A stretch of DNA of 64,000 bases from an uncultured Anaeromusa sp. (GCF_963676855.1 NZ_OY781460.1:2827501-2891500); one strand, 5' to 3'. Positions 45,802 to 54,963 are shown, counted from the stretch's first letter. The notes: generated by a model not told the origin, from the sequence alone. Made by a program: numbers and translations.

Positions 45802-45891
45802 TCAAATTGCGCCGGTCAGATGAACTAGGTCTAACGCTAGAAAAGACAGTGCAATAAATGCAAATGCTGCTAATCCCATTTTGAAAGCCAT
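45802..45891 (-). CDS. 29-aa hydrophobic peptide
   Basis: This short minus-strand ORF starts at ATG 45891 behind AAAGGAGATGAGAAG and stops at TGA 45802. The peptide begins MAFKMGLAAFAFIALSFLAL and has a short polar end, i.e. a single membrane helix. The strong ribosome site and a terminator 26 bases after the stop make it a credible gene. It is too short for ordinary ORF calling. The function is unknown; a membrane peptide, or the hydrophobic toxin of a type I pair, are possibilities. Confidence 0.6.
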   Translation of the reverse strand: MAFKMGLAAFAFIALSFLALDLVHLTGAI

Positions 45892-46271
45892 CTTCTCATC
45901 TCCTTTTATATCTTATTCCACCCGCTTAAAACAAGATGTTTTTAGCAGCAGGTAAAATAAAACAATATAAGATAATTAAGTAACTAACTTAATTTGATCC
46001 TCTCTTAGTTTACTGCTACTACGGAAGTAATGCAAAGAAAGAGACGAGTCATATCAGACGCAAAAAGTCATACAAGCAGATAAATTTAATTTAATTTTAT
46101 ATATTTAAAGCAAAAATTGCTTTTTTCTCTTTTTATCTCTTCTATTCTAAATAATTGTAATTTTCAAAACAAAATTCACAACCAAACTCTCATCTTTCTC
46201 CTAATCATATATCTATTATAATTTTTCATAATTTTCCGTATAAAACTTTCTCACAAAGCTCATTCACCGCA
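45892..46271. other. AT-rich intergenic region
   Basis: No convincing gene is seen. It holds the presumed promoter of the 29-aa gene near an inverted repeat TTAAGT-5-ACTTAA (45976-45992). A weak plus-strand terminator-like hairpin AAGCAA/TTGCTT with a T-run lies at about 46108-46126, which could end an unseen small RNA. The rest is low-complexity AT. Confidence 0.4.
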
Positions 46272-46310
46272 CAAAAAAAGAGCCCTTGTTTTCACAAGAA
46301 CTCTTTTTCC
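46272..46310 (-). terminator. terminator of dfx
   Basis: The stem AAGAGTTCTTGT / ACAAGGGCTCTT is followed by TTTTTTT on the minus strand, just after the desulfoferrodoxin gene. Confidence 0.8.
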
Positions 46311-46314
46311 ATTT

Positions 46315-46689
46315 TTAGAATTTTGCCATCCACAAACCATGCAAATTGCAGTATTCATAAACAATGCCAGCAGGCATTTCACAAAATTCCACTTTGGGTT
46401 CTTCCCCAGGCTTCAAGAAGCGAATAGCAACCCGATCCTCAGTTACTAAGGCAACCCACTCAATGTAGTGTTCCGGCAGCATAGGATGCAACGTAGAGCC
46501 TACGGCTACTTTAATTTTGCCGTTCTCTTTTGTCACAACCGGCACATGTTTTTCTTGTGCTGCATCAGTAGAATTAGCTGAAAGCTCTTTCATGGCTTGC
46601 CCACAGCAAGCCAATGGTCCGCCTCCTTTTTTGATCAAAGCTAAAATATTACCGCATGTTTCACAACGATAGAAAACTACTTCACTCAT
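46315..46689 (-). CDS. dfx: desulfoferrodoxin / superoxide reductase (2Fe class)
   Basis: The 124-aa protein has an N-terminal desulforedoxin centre (Cys at 9, 12, 28 and 29: CETCG and ACCG). The superoxide reductase core has its His/Cys ligands in EKHVPV, HPMLPEHYIEW and YCNLHGLW. It reduces superoxide to peroxide in anaerobes. Both iron centres have all ligands. The start at ATG 46689 has AAGGAGGG upstream. An imperfect inverted repeat, TGCTTGAAAT-CATA-ATTTAAGCA (46754-46776), lies about 65 bases upstream and may be an operator. Confidence 0.96.
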   Translation of the reverse strand: MSEVVFYRCETCGNILALIKKGGGPLACCGQAMKELSANSTDAAQEKHVPVVTKENGKIKVAVGSTLHPMLPEHYIEWVALVTEDRVAIRFLKPGEEPKVEFCEMPAGIVYEYCNLHGLWMAKF

Positions 46690-46910
46690 CTCGATTCCCT
46701 CCTTGAGTATTAATGTGTTCTAAGAGTTATTTCTATTTAAGGAACTCATTTCCTGCTTGAAATCATAATTTAAGCAAAACTTTTCTCTGCTACTATCTTT
46801 TCCTGATGCTAAGCGCTACGACAGTAACACCACAACCTCAATTTTCTTTCTATTGTTAAGTTTTGGTTATGAAACGATTAAATAATTATTCTTAAAAAGA
46901 CATTATTCCT

Positions 46911-46936
46911 TTCTTGATGTATGATTAGATCAAGAA
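46911..46936 (+). promoter_or_regulatory. inverted repeat upstream of the 27-aa gene
   Basis: TTCTTGAT and ATCAAGAA form an 8-bp inverted repeat with a 10-base spacer, 29 bases before the ATG of the 27-aa gene. It may be an operator or a leader hairpin. Confidence 0.35.
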
Positions 46937-46965
46937 GGAAAACTGCATAAGGAGGTGACTACACC

Positions 46966-47049
46966 ATGAAAAAATTGTTTAGCATGATTTGGGAAAGCTT
47001 CAAAAAATATGCCGAAACGTTCGCCATGGTGAGAAAATATGTTGATTAG
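46966..47049 (+). CDS. 27-aa basic amphipathic peptide
   Basis: ATG 46966 follows a textbook AAGGAGGTGA site and the ORF stops at TAG 47049. A strong terminator begins 19 bases later. The peptide starts MKKLFSMIWESFKKYAETF and contains Lys/Arg and aromatic residues in an amphipathic-helix pattern. This suggests a membrane-surface peptide, either regulatory or a leaderless bacteriocin-like product. It is one of only a few plus-strand genes in this half of the window. Function unknown. Confidence 0.65.
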   Translation: MKKLFSMIWESFKKYAETFAMVRKYVD

Positions 47050-47067
47050 TCAATACGCTTTCGCATA

Positions 47068-47108
47068 AATGCTCCCGAGTTAAAGAAATTTAACCCGGGA
47101 GCATTTTA
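47068..47108 (+). terminator. terminator of the 27-aa gene
   Basis: ATGCTCCCG and CGGGAGCAT pair, extended by AGTTAAA/TTTAACC, followed by TTTT on the plus strand. It may also serve the convergent CAP gene. Confidence 0.85.
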
Positions 47109-47131
47109 CATGTTTATTATACATCGTCCTT

Positions 47132-48016
47132 TTAATAGCTGGCAAACAATTGCACGCCATAAATAGTACCATCTTCTTTAGTATACAGCCCTACGCCGCC
47201 ATGAGTATACCCGGTGTTAAGAATGTTGGCCCGATGCCCCGGGCTATTCATCCACGCCTCCTGCATATTTTCGAGCGAATGGTTATATGCAATATTTTCA
47301 CCAGCCGAACGGTATGCAATCCCCTTCTCCGTCATACGGTCAAAGGGAGATTGGCCCTGCAAATTAGTATGGTTGAAATAATTTTGTCTTGCCATATCGG
47401 CAGCATGGCTGCGCGCAATCTGCGTTAGCTTCGCATCTGCACTAAGTGACGTCAAGCCATTCTTGGCGCGATCACGATTCAACAATTGGATAGCTTGCAT
47501 CTCTTGTTGCGTAATACCTCCGTTTTGACCGCCAGTACTCCCTTTAACGCTTTGCTTCTCTTGTCTCGCAGATCCCCATTCTATCGAAACAGCATCATTC
47601 TCATCGACGGCAAACTTGTAAAAACGTACTGACCGCGAATTAGGTCCATCCGGGCATTTATTGCCGTCATAGTACTGAAATTGATTGCTTATAACCGTAC
47701 GGGTAATATGCGGAGCGTCATCGCCGCCGCATAGTTCCGCATTGCCCGCTTTCGCATACATATACATATGCGAAGTTTGAACTGCTTTGCTGATCGTAAA
47801 GTTTTTTGTTGCCCCCACAGGTACATTGTACCAGCCACTTGTTGACCAGCGCTTGGCTGAACTGTCAAAATACACAAGGGCGCAATTCATTATCCGATCT
47901 TGATTATTGGTAACTTCTAATTTAAACGCTTGCGCTTGCTGTGGAACACAAGCAAGCGCTCCACAAAGAACCAGCACGCTAAGTATCATTTTAAGAACGC
48001 ATACATACTTTTTCAT
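47132..48016 (-). CDS. secreted CAP/SCP-domain protein with DUF1036-like N-terminal domain
   Basis: The 294-aa protein has a signal peptide ending near VPQQAQA. A DUF1036-like domain (~30-150) starts FKLEVTNNQDRIMNCALVYF and contains GWYNVPVGATKN. The C-terminal CAP domain (~170-294) resembles YkwD: LLNRDRAKNGL, HAADMARQNYFNH, AGENIAYNHS and SPGHRANILN. CAP proteins are extracytoplasmic and of mostly unknown activity. The N-terminal domain aligns with that of the NlpC/P60 protein at 36821-37672. Confidence 0.88.
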   Translation of the reverse strand: MKKYVCVLKMILSVLVLCGALACVPQQAQAFKLEVTNNQDRIMNCALVYFDSSAKRWSTSGWYNVPVGATKNFTISKAVQTSHMYMYAKAGNAELCGGDDAPHITRTVISNQFQYYDGNKCPDGPNSRSVRFYKFAVDENDAVSIEWGSARQEKQSVKGSTGGQNGGITQQEMQAIQLLNRDRAKNGLTSLSADAKLTQIARSHAADMARQNYFNHTNLQGQSPFDRMTEKGIAYRSAGENIAYNHSLENMQEAWMNSPGHRANILNTGYTHGGVGLYTKEDGTIYGVQLFASY

Positions 48017-48063
48017 CTTATCTATCTCCTTAAATCTATAAATACATAAAAACTAAGCTTTAT

Positions 48064-49770
48064 CTAAACAGGTTCAACAGGAATTTTTATATACGTATTA
48101 TTATATCCCATCACACTCAAACGGCTGATTCTCTCCTCATTTTCCGGTTGCAATAACTTTTCCAAACCGCTGTCATCACGCAGACGAATTTTTATATAAC
48201 CTTCGTGCAACACCGCCATAAGATCAATCGTTTTTTGCGGATTCGCTTCCTTCTCCACAATATCCAAAATCACTTGATAAACCAAATGCTTCGCATCTGC
48301 TGCTACTTGCGGAGCAACTTGCTTATTCACGAAAAATTCCTCAATCATGTCCGCATATCCCGCAGCCTCCTCTTGGGTCGCATAAATTGAATTACCCAGT
48401 ACATAATCCGGTTGCACCTCATGTATAAAAACACCGTGATACTTGCCATTGGATTTTTTGCCAATGTATTTAGCCGTTAAAACACTCAAAAACAGCAAGA
48501 CTGCCTGCGCTGCAATAGTATGGCTCCACACTCCAATATTTCCCAATGAATATCCAAGCAAATAAATAAAGAGAATTGCCAAAAGCTCCGTTCCCACACT
48601 GATGGCAATGGAAAAAAGCTTGCGAGCCGTAGTCTGCATATAGGTCATTAAGATATAACTCAAAGAACTTAATAAAAATCCTAGTGCATAAATCCGCAAG
48701 GCCGGCACGCCCATTTCCATAATGGCCGCATCATGAACTCCGAAAAACGCCAACAAATTACCAGGAAGCAATTCAATAAGCAAAATACTAACAATGACAA
48801 ATCCCATAACCATTTTAGTAATGCGCATGGCCACCTGATGCATTGACCACCAATCTCTTTCCCCAAAGAGAGCGCCAACAATTGGAACCATGGCACTTGT
48901 CGCAGCATAGCGAAAAGAAGAAATGAAAATAGAGATAGAAGAGCAGACCGTACTTACAATGATGCCGCTCTTGCCGGCAATATCCAGAATCACTACGTTA
49001 GTGCAAAACGTAGTAACCGCTCCCAGCCCTTGACCCATCGCCGAAGGAAGACCTGCAATAATAATATTTCCTAAGCGCCGCAAATCTTTCACAGCTAGGG
49101 GAACAAAAGAAAGAGTTCTTTTTTTGCGCCAAAACAAATACGGCACTAATAGTAAAAACCCAGCGACAAAGCCAGTTATGGTTCCGTATGCAGCCCCTTC
49201 AATGCCCAACTGCAATGGTCCAAGGTATAACAGCTTGCTGACAACGCTCACTATATTTACAAATACCATAACTCCTGCCGCAAGTTTGGGCAGAGCATCT
49301 ACTTTGACAAAATAAGTCATACTAGTAATGCCAATCATCAGCGGCGCCGCCACAAACATAATACCAATATAACGCAACACCAAGGGCGCCATCTCGCCAT
49401 TTCCACCGCTTAAGACTTGTGCGATCAGTTCTCTGGCACTAAGACCGCCAAGCATAGTCACCACGCTTACCGCAATAAGGGTAACCATGCTCAACGAGAA
49501 CAGCGTATTAGCTTCCGTTTTGTTGCCAGCGCCCTTGGCCGCTGAAACCAATACTTCACCGCCGATTCCTAACAGCATATACACCATGTTAAACACCATG
49601 GTCAACGGCAAGGCTAAATTAACCGCCCCCATGGCAACTGGCCCCAACATCTGACCCACGATAGCAATATCAAGAAACATACTCGCTGTAATGGACAAGG
49701 CAGATAACAGCCCTGGAAAATAGAAGGCATTAACCCTTGCATTCATTAAGCGTCCTTTATAATCGTACAT
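48064..49770 (-). CDS. MATE transporter fused to a degenerate RsbW-like ATPase domain
   Basis: The 568-aa protein comprises a 12-helix MATE core (~1-445), opening VNAFYFPGLLSALSITASMF, and a ~120-residue cytoplasmic tail. The tail resembles an anti-sigma GHKL domain: HLVYQVILDIVEKEA where the N-box lies, then IRLRDDSG matching the G1 DxG box, and a closing NNTYIKIPV strand. Key N-box residues are missing, so ATP binding is doubtful. The tail may sense or dock a switch partner. ATG 49770 has GGAGGAG upstream. It appears monocistronic. Confidence 0.85.
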   Translation of the reverse strand: MYDYKGRLMNARVNAFYFPGLLSALSITASMFLDIAIVGQMLGPVAMGAVNLALPLTMVFNMVYMLLGIGGEVLVSAAKGAGNKTEANTLFSLSMVTLIAVSVVTMLGGLSARELIAQVLSGGNGEMAPLVLRYIGIMFVAAPLMIGITSMTYFVKVDALPKLAAGVMVFVNIVSVVSKLLYLGPLQLGIEGAAYGTITGFVAGFLLLVPYLFWRKKRTLSFVPLAVKDLRRLGNIIIAGLPSAMGQGLGAVTTFCTNVVILDIAGKSGIIVSTVCSSISIFISSFRYAATSAMVPIVGALFGERDWWSMHQVAMRITKMVMGFVIVSILLIELLPGNLLAFFGVHDAAIMEMGVPALRIYALGFLLSSLSYILMTYMQTTARKLFSIAISVGTELLAILFIYLLGYSLGNIGVWSHTIAAQAVLLFLSVLTAKYIGKKSNGKYHGVFIHEVQPDYVLGNSIYATQEEAAGYADMIEEFFVNKQVAPQVAADAKHLVYQVILDIVEKEANPQKTIDLMAVLHEGYIKIRLRDDSGLEKLLQPENEERISRLSVMGYNNTYIKIPVEPV

Positions 49771-49953
49771 AGAAACTCCTCCGGTTGGCATAAAAATAAT
49801 CTTGCCGCCAAAGCAACAAGTTCAGCTACAACTTTTTCCATCGAGCGCAGCATCTACAGCCATTTTTTTACTATTCTAGGCAAGTCTGGTAAACCCTTCC
49901 CGCTTCTAATAGTTTACAAAAGTTCCTTCCTTGGTCCTAGTTTTTACTGCAAA

Positions 49954-49988
49954 AGAAAAAACGCAAGGGCATTTATATGCCTTGCGTC
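49954..49988 (-). terminator. terminator of the PilZ gene
   Basis: ACGCAAGGCAT and the opposite CCCTTGCGT arm pair, with TTTTTTC following on the minus strand. Confidence 0.85.
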
Positions 49989-49999
49989 GATATCTTGTA

Positions 50000-50674
50000 T
50001 TAAGTTCTTCGGGGCTTCAACCGATGAGAGCTCCGTTTACGTTGTTCTACTTCTTTATCAAAAATATATTTAACAATTCGCTCGGTCGTTTTTTTATCCA
50101 TTTCGCAAAATTTTATCGAAGCAAAGTGCTTTTGGTCTTCTGTTTTAGGATACTTAATTCGGACAAACTCCCCTTTTGCATACAAAACCTCTTTTTCGTC
50201 CAAAGTCAAGCTGATGATCACATTAGAACCTTCCGGCGGAACTGCCGGCATGACTACTTGCAAACCGCCAGCGCTAATATCCTTGGTATAGGTTTTCATC
50301 ACTTTCCGTTGCATCTTTGCATCTATATATTCCAGTACTACTTCTAAAATGGTTTTCACTCTAACATACCTACGCCGTTGACTCCGCTGCAGATAACTTG
50401 GCAATGAAAGTTTCCACAACTTCCCCTCTTGAAAATGGTGTTCTAGAACCTTAGCTTCAAAAAAATACGCACATTCCGCAACTGTCATTCTCGCTTTTAA
50501 AACATCACCAACACAAGTGTTCAATGCTTCTTTTTCTCGCTGCGGCACGCAAATAAACAGCGATTCTGCATCGACTGATTCAATAAAGCTTGAGAAAACA
50601 ACTTCTTCATTTGTTTCTATATCTTCACACAACACATCAAGCTTTTCTACGGCGCGAAAAAGACTTGTCTGCAT
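50000..50674 (-). CDS. PilZ-domain c-di-GMP-binding protein (YcgR-like)
   Basis: The 224-aa protein has a YcgR-N-like N-terminal domain (~1-95) and a PilZ domain (~100-215). The c-di-GMP motifs are intact: RxxxR as QRRRYVRVK and (D/N)xSxxG as DISAGGLQV. Such proteins adjust flagellar motor speed or direction, or exopolysaccharide output. ATG 50674 is chosen because a strong GGGAGGAAG precedes it. It lies beside a diguanylate cyclase and a chemoreceptor, suggesting a local c-di-GMP/motility circuit. Confidence 0.9.
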   Translation of the reverse strand: MQTSLFRAVEKLDVLCEDIETNEEVVFSSFIESVDAESLFICVPQREKEALNTCVGDVLKARMTVAECAYFFEAKVLEHHFQEGKLWKLSLPSYLQRSQRRRYVRVKTILEVVLEYIDAKMQRKVMKTYTKDISAGGLQVVMPAVPPEGSNVIISLTLDEKEVLYAKGEFVRIKYPKTEDQKHFASIKFCEMDKKTTERIVKYIFDKEVEQRKRSSHRLKPRRT

Positions 50675-50844
50675 AACTTCCTCCCGTATTATATTGAACC
50701 AGTCCTTAGCCATTGCCAACTTACAGGCCATAACTATTATTTCAAGCTAACTCTACACCCCTTTTAACAATTCGAAGTAAAACGCGTTAGCTCCTGCATT
50801 CGAAATATCAGTTTTAAAAAACCGAACGCAAATTCACCAACCTA

Positions 50845-51945
50845 TCAGAGCATATTATAAAAAACGAAGGTGTTCTTCCCCTTCTTCTTAGCCGCATAAA
50901 GCGCTGCATCCGCTTTTACATACACCTCGTCAAAAACAGTTCCGTCATCTGGAACTATACAAATTCCTATGCTTATTGCCACACTAGCACTACCGCTAAT
51001 GCCTTTAAGCAAGTTGTGCATACTTTGGCAAGTTTCTTCCGCTTTTCGCAACACAATCGCTCGGTCCTCTACATTTTTCGCAAGCACCAAAAATTCATCG
51101 CCTCCAATTCGACCAACAATATCGGAAGCTCTAAATGAACGGTTCAATTTCTCAGCCACCCTGGAAAGCACAGCATCACCAAAAGCATGACCGAAGTGAT
51201 CATTGATAAACTTGAAATTATCAATATCGATGAGATAAACTGCATGCATTCCTTGGCCTTCCATAGAGAGCAAAAACTCATCAATAAGCTCCTTCGTAAC
51301 AATCTTATTGTATAAATTAGTCAGGGAGTCACGCTGGGCTTTTTGAAGAATCGCAAGTTCTTTTTCTTTTTTTTGCTGAATGTTTTTTACATGAGAGATA
51401 ATCCGTATTGTTCCTGTATCAAAAGAGCGATAAATGCAAACAGACGTCTGCACCCATGCATAAGAGACTCCGTCAGATCGCTCAATAAATTCATACTCAA
51501 AACTGCGCTGCCCCTCTTGGTACAGCTTTAGTATAGCTTCCCGTGAAAATATTTTTTTGTATTCCTCGCGAAACTCCTCTCTCACTAACCTTGAAACTAC
51601 AGCTTCAATTATTTCTTCATAATTATCGCTATTGTTTAAGCCAAGCAATCCAGAAAGTTTACGAGCGTTCTCTCCCAAAACCCGATTTTCGCTAATATCT
51701 GCTTCCAATACATTGTTGAATAACCCAAAACTTATTTCTCGCAACATCTTCTCCTGAGCAATTTGTTTTTTTTGCACTTCTTGTTTTCGAAAAGCCTGAT
51801 ATTGCAAGAAAAATACATACCCAAAAAGTCCGCCCGCCAAAATTGCGGTCGAATCTGTTAACGCCAACAGTAACGGTCCCCCGACCGCCGCCCCCAAAGC
51901 AGCCAGCAACATTTTTCCGCTCACGCTGCTTTTTAAGAAATCCAT
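50845..51945 (-). CDS. membrane PAS-GGDEF diguanylate cyclase
   Basis: The 366-aa protein has an N-terminal hydrophobic region (~12-48, probably two TM helices). A PAS-like domain (~70-190) is followed by a C-terminal GGDEF domain (~200-363). RIGGDEFLVLA is intact, with an RxxD I-site (RASD) five residues before it. It should synthesise c-di-GMP. ATG 51945 has AAGGAGAG upstream. The PilZ effector gene follows it on the same strand after ~170 bases. Confidence 0.92.
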   Translation of the reverse strand: MDFLKSSVSGKMLLAALGAAVGGPLLLALTDSTAILAGGLFGYVFFLQYQAFRKQEVQKKQIAQEKMLREISFGLFNNVLEADISENRVLGENARKLSGLLGLNNSDNYEEIIEAVVSRLVREEFREEYKKIFSREAILKLYQEGQRSFEYEFIERSDGVSYAWVQTSVCIYRSFDTGTIRIISHVKNIQQKKEKELAILQKAQRDSLTNLYNKIVTKELIDEFLLSMEGQGMHAVYLIDIDNFKFINDHFGHAFGDAVLSRVAEKLNRSFRASDIVGRIGGDEFLVLAKNVEDRAIVLRKAEETCQSMHNLLKGISGSASVAISIGICIVPDDGTVFDEVYVKADAALYAAKKKGKNTFVFYNML

Positions 51946-52047
51946 TCTCTCTCTCCTTCCCCAACCCTTAAAATGAAACATAATTACGCGCAAGAAAAGG
52001 AGTATCCTTGCTATTCCTATGCTTCTATCCTATCAGCAAACAACAGG

Positions 52048-52089
52048 CGACGTCGGCATAGGACCTCATTGGCTCCTATGCCGACGTCG
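52048..52089. repeat. 16-bp perfect inverted repeat between two signalling genes
   Basis: CGACGTCGGCATAGGA (52048-52063) and its exact complement (52074-52089) are separated by 10 bases. It lies between the MCP stop and the GGDEF start. The T-rich flank is on the plus strand, although both genes are on the minus strand. It may work as an mRNA-stabilising or rho-independent element, or be a small dispersed palindrome. Confidence 0.8.
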
Positions 52090-52124
52090 TTAAATTTTTT
52101 ATTAGAAGCGTTTTTTTCAGACGA

Positions 52125-53819
52125 TTATACTTTAAACTTTCCTATCATAACTTGCAAGGCTTCAGCCATTTTAGCCAGATTTTGGCTAGATGAAGCAATT
52201 TGTTCCATAGAAGCAGCTTGCTCTTCTGTTGCTGCCGATACGGTCTGCGTCTCCGCCGCTGCTCCGCGGCTCAAATTTTCCACCAATTGAACGGATCCTA
52301 CAATTTGTTGACTGCCAATAGCCGCTTCGTGAATAGCCTTAGAAATAACAGATACTTGTTTAGTTACGTCTTCTACCATATCTCCAATTTCTTTAAAATT
52401 GCCGCCAGCCACATTCACCAGCTCAACTCCTTGATTAACGACTCGTATTGCCGAATCGATCGTACCGACAACATTCCCAATGCTTGCGTTATTCTTTATA
52501 ATCAACTCCGTAATTTTACTAGCCGCAGTTTCACTCTGCTCCGCAAGTTTCCTAACTTCTTCCGCCACTACAGCAAAGCCTCGTCCCGCTTCTCCGGCTC
52601 GTGCAGCTTCTATCGCCGCATTTAGAGCGAGAAGATTTGTCTGCCCGGCAATGTTAGAAATCAAATCTACAATTTCACCGATTTGCTGCGACCCTTCCTT
52701 CAATTCTTCCGCTGCTTTTTGAGCCTCTTTCGCCTCCCGGCCCACAGAAGACATTTGAAGTACCGCCTTGTCAACCGAAGTTCGCCCTTGATTAGTAGTG
52801 GAAGACGTTTTTTCGGCGAGCACCGTCATTTCATTAGCCGTCGCAGCCACTTCTTCCAACGTCGCTGAAATTTCTTCCACTACGGCGGAAGTTTCATTCA
52901 CTGCATTTACTTGTTCTTCTGCGCCGGAGGCAACGGTTTGAATCGAGTGAGCTACATTGGATACCGCTTCTGCTGATTGTTGAGCGCTGGCAGTTAATTC
53001 CTCGCTTGAAGCGGCTAGATGCTCGGAAGACTGAGCAATATTTTTTAGTACATGACGCATATTTTTCGTCATTTCTTCAAAAGCTCTGCCCATCAGACCA
53101 AACTCATCGCTTCGTTTTAACACCTCTTCTGAAACATCCCTAGAAAAATCGCCTTCGCTCATTAGACGCAAATGTTCCGTAGCGCCCGTTAAAGGCCTTG
53201 TTATCATTTTTGTGATCGTAAACGTAGTAGCTCCCGCAATCAATAATGCTACAATAAAACTAATCCATGTCGTTTTTTTTGCACTCCCAATGTCATTTTG
53301 AGACTCTTCAAACGCGGTATCAATCTGTTGATTGCGAAATTCAATGTATTCCTGCAGCTTTTGGCGGGAAGCAGCAGCCGCCGGTGCCAGTTCCGCCGCC
53401 ATCACTTGCTGCACTTCTTCAACTTTCCCGTCTTTGCGTAAAGGCACTATTTTAGAATATACAATGGCAGAGTAAGCTTCCTCCAGACTTCGTACGTCTC
53501 TCGTAAATTGTTTTCCCTTTTCGGTAAGCGCCTTTCTTTCCAACTCATCCAAAATCGCTTTGTTTTGTTCTACCAGTTTATTGTAATCGTCCATAAATGA
53601 CTGGTTTCCGGTAATCACATAGCCCCGAGCCGCAGCCACCTTGAAACCGTTATTAATAGTAACTTGATAGGTCTTTTCTAATAAAGGCAGGTTTACGTCC
53701 TGCAATGCATCACTAACATTAGCAATTCGATTTAACAAGACACTGCCTAAAATCCCAGATATGGCCATTAAGAGAATTACAACTAAAAAGCCGCCTGTAA
53801 TTTTTGCACCAATCTTCAT
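52125..53819 (-). CDS. methyl-accepting chemotaxis protein (4HB sensor)
   Basis: The 564-aa protein has TM1 at ~7-29, a four-helix-bundle periplasmic sensor (~30-185), TM2 at ~188-208, then HAMP ([14 protein letters not shown]) and an MA signalling domain (~270-564). The hairpin tip is [34 protein letters not shown] (split over ~403-436). It modulates CheA in chemotaxis; the ligand is unknown. ATG 53819 is best spaced from GGAGGA. No che genes are nearby. Confidence 0.94.
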   Translation of the reverse strand: MKIGAKITGGFLVVILLMAISGILGSVLLNRIANVSDALQDVNLPLLEKTYQVTINNGFKVAAARGYVITGNQSFMDDYNKLVEQNKAILDELERKALTEKGKQFTRDVRSLEEAYSAIVYSKIVPLRKDGKVEEVQQVMAAELAPAAAASRQKLQEYIEFRNQQIDTAFEESQNDIGSAKKTTWISFIVALLIAGATTFTITKMITRPLTGATEHLRLMSEGDFSRDVSEEVLKRSDEFGLMGRAFEEMTKNMRHVLKNIAQSSEHLAASSEELTASAQQSAEAVSNVAHSIQTVASGAEEQVNAVNETSAVVEEISATLEEVAATANEMTVLAEKTSSTTNQGRTSVDKAVLQMSSVGREAKEAQKAAEELKEGSQQIGEIVDLISNIAGQTNLLALNAAIEAARAGEAGRGFAVVAEEVRKLAEQSETAASKITELIIKNNASIGNVVGTIDSAIRVVNQGVELVNVAGGNFKEIGDMVEDVTKQVSVISKAIHEAAIGSQQIVGSVQLVENLSRGAAAETQTVSAATEEQAASMEQIASSSQNLAKMAEALQVMIGKFKV

Positions 53820-53972
53820 TTTCATTCCTCCTCGAAAATTTGTATGTACGTTGATGCACAAGCAGATTTCGAATTGTGTTAATTTTCACTTTCTTTATTC
53901 TTCTTTTTCTATATTTTTCCTGCAAATTAAAATAGTATACATTAGTTTTTTCTAAAATAAAAACTCGCGAAT

Positions 53973-54016
53973 AAAAATAGCCCGTCAACACCTGCTAAAT
54001 TCAGGTATTGACGAGC
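53973..54016 (-). terminator. terminator of the ABM-GNAT operon
   Basis: CGTCAATACCTG and CAGGTGTTGACG pair around a short loop, with CTATTTTTATT after it on the minus strand. Confidence 0.75.
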
Positions 54017-54096
54017 TGCCGCTTAAACAATTCAGTATTAGCTGCCGGAAGCTTCCTTATGGATGCTTTCGCAAATTATAACCGTACGGTTTTACG

Positions 54097-54519
54097 TTAC
54101 TCAGTAAAACCCTTTTCTTTCATGCGATTTTTATCTGTAAAGGATGCCATACCGGTCAGCATCTTCCGATAACCCAATTTTTGATAAAAGACTTCCTTGC
54201 CTGGACTTGCGTAAAGTATCACATTGATGTCGCCCAGGTCTCTTTGCAGCTCATCCATAACCAGCTTTCCAATTTTCTTCCCTTGATATGCTGGGAGAAC
54301 TGCAATATCATATACCGCAGCCTGATAAACACCATCAGAAATCATCCGGCCACATGCTATAATCACCCCGTCATGAACAACAAAGACCACTCGATAGCTG
54401 TTTTCAAAAGCTTTTTTCGTTACTTCAACAGGATGGACAGCTAAGCCAGCTTCTTTAATAAGCTCGCACACAGCAAGCCAATCCATCCCTTCGCAATCTG
54501 TTTTCACTTGATAGTGCAT
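54097..54519 (-). CDS. GNAT N-acetyltransferase
   Basis: The 140-aa single-domain acetyltransferase has VYDIAVLPAYQGKKIGKLVMDEL (split over ~69-91), containing the acetyl-CoA Q/RxxGxG/A loop, and a C-terminal VFYQKLGYRKM motif. The substrate is unknown. It starts at ATG 54519 with GAGGAGG upstream, 21 bases after the monooxygenase-like gene, so the two are an operon. Confidence 0.88.
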   Translation of the reverse strand: MHYQVKTDCEGMDWLAVCELIKEAGLAVHPVEVTKKAFENSYRVVFVVHDGVIIACGRMISDGVYQAAVYDIAVLPAYQGKKIGKLVMDELQRDLGDINVILYASPGKEVFYQKLGYRKMLTGMASFTDKNRMKEKGFTE

Positions 54520-54540
54520 GGTAGTGCCTCCTCGGTTGGC

Positions 54541-54870
54541 TCAAGGCTTAAATAAGCCATGCCGTTCCACTTTGCATACGCGAGTAGCAAAGCTATCATA
54601 CCACACATCCGCTCCCAGCTTTTGGGCTTTTTGATGCTGTTCGTTATTTTTCCAAGCAGCTATCGCTTCAAGGGACGTCCAATAGGATACAGTAATTCCT
54701 ACGCCATTCGCCTCTCGAACGCTTTCCGCCCCTAGAAATCCTTGCTGCTCTGCTCCTAATGCCGCAATATGTTCCGCCATTTTCGCATAGTCTTTATCTT
54801 CAGGCCCTTTTACAGAAGTAAAAATAACGGCATAATACGGCGGCTGCGGTGTTTTAGCAATGCTCTCCAT
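54541..54870 (-). CDS. antibiotic biosynthesis monooxygenase (ABM)-domain protein
   Basis: The 109-aa ferredoxin-like ABM fold protein has YYAVIFTSVKGPED at the start, QQGFLGAESVREANGVGITVSYW (split over ~42-64) and a WKNNEQHQKAQKLG helix. ABM proteins include heme-degrading and quinol-oxidising enzymes, but many are uncharacterised. No heme-ligand assignment can be made. It is first in a two-gene operon with the GNAT gene. Confidence 0.85.
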   Translation of the reverse strand: MESIAKTPQPPYYAVIFTSVKGPEDKDYAKMAEHIAALGAEQQGFLGAESVREANGVGITVSYWTSLEAIAAWKNNEQHQKAQKLGADVWYDSFATRVCKVERHGLFKP

Positions 54871-54963
54871 ATAAGCGCTCCTTTCCTAGGTATCACAAAC
54901 AGGATTCGCCTTAGAACCTGCGCTTCCTCTTTACACTTACGTCCATACTACATTTCTTTCCAT

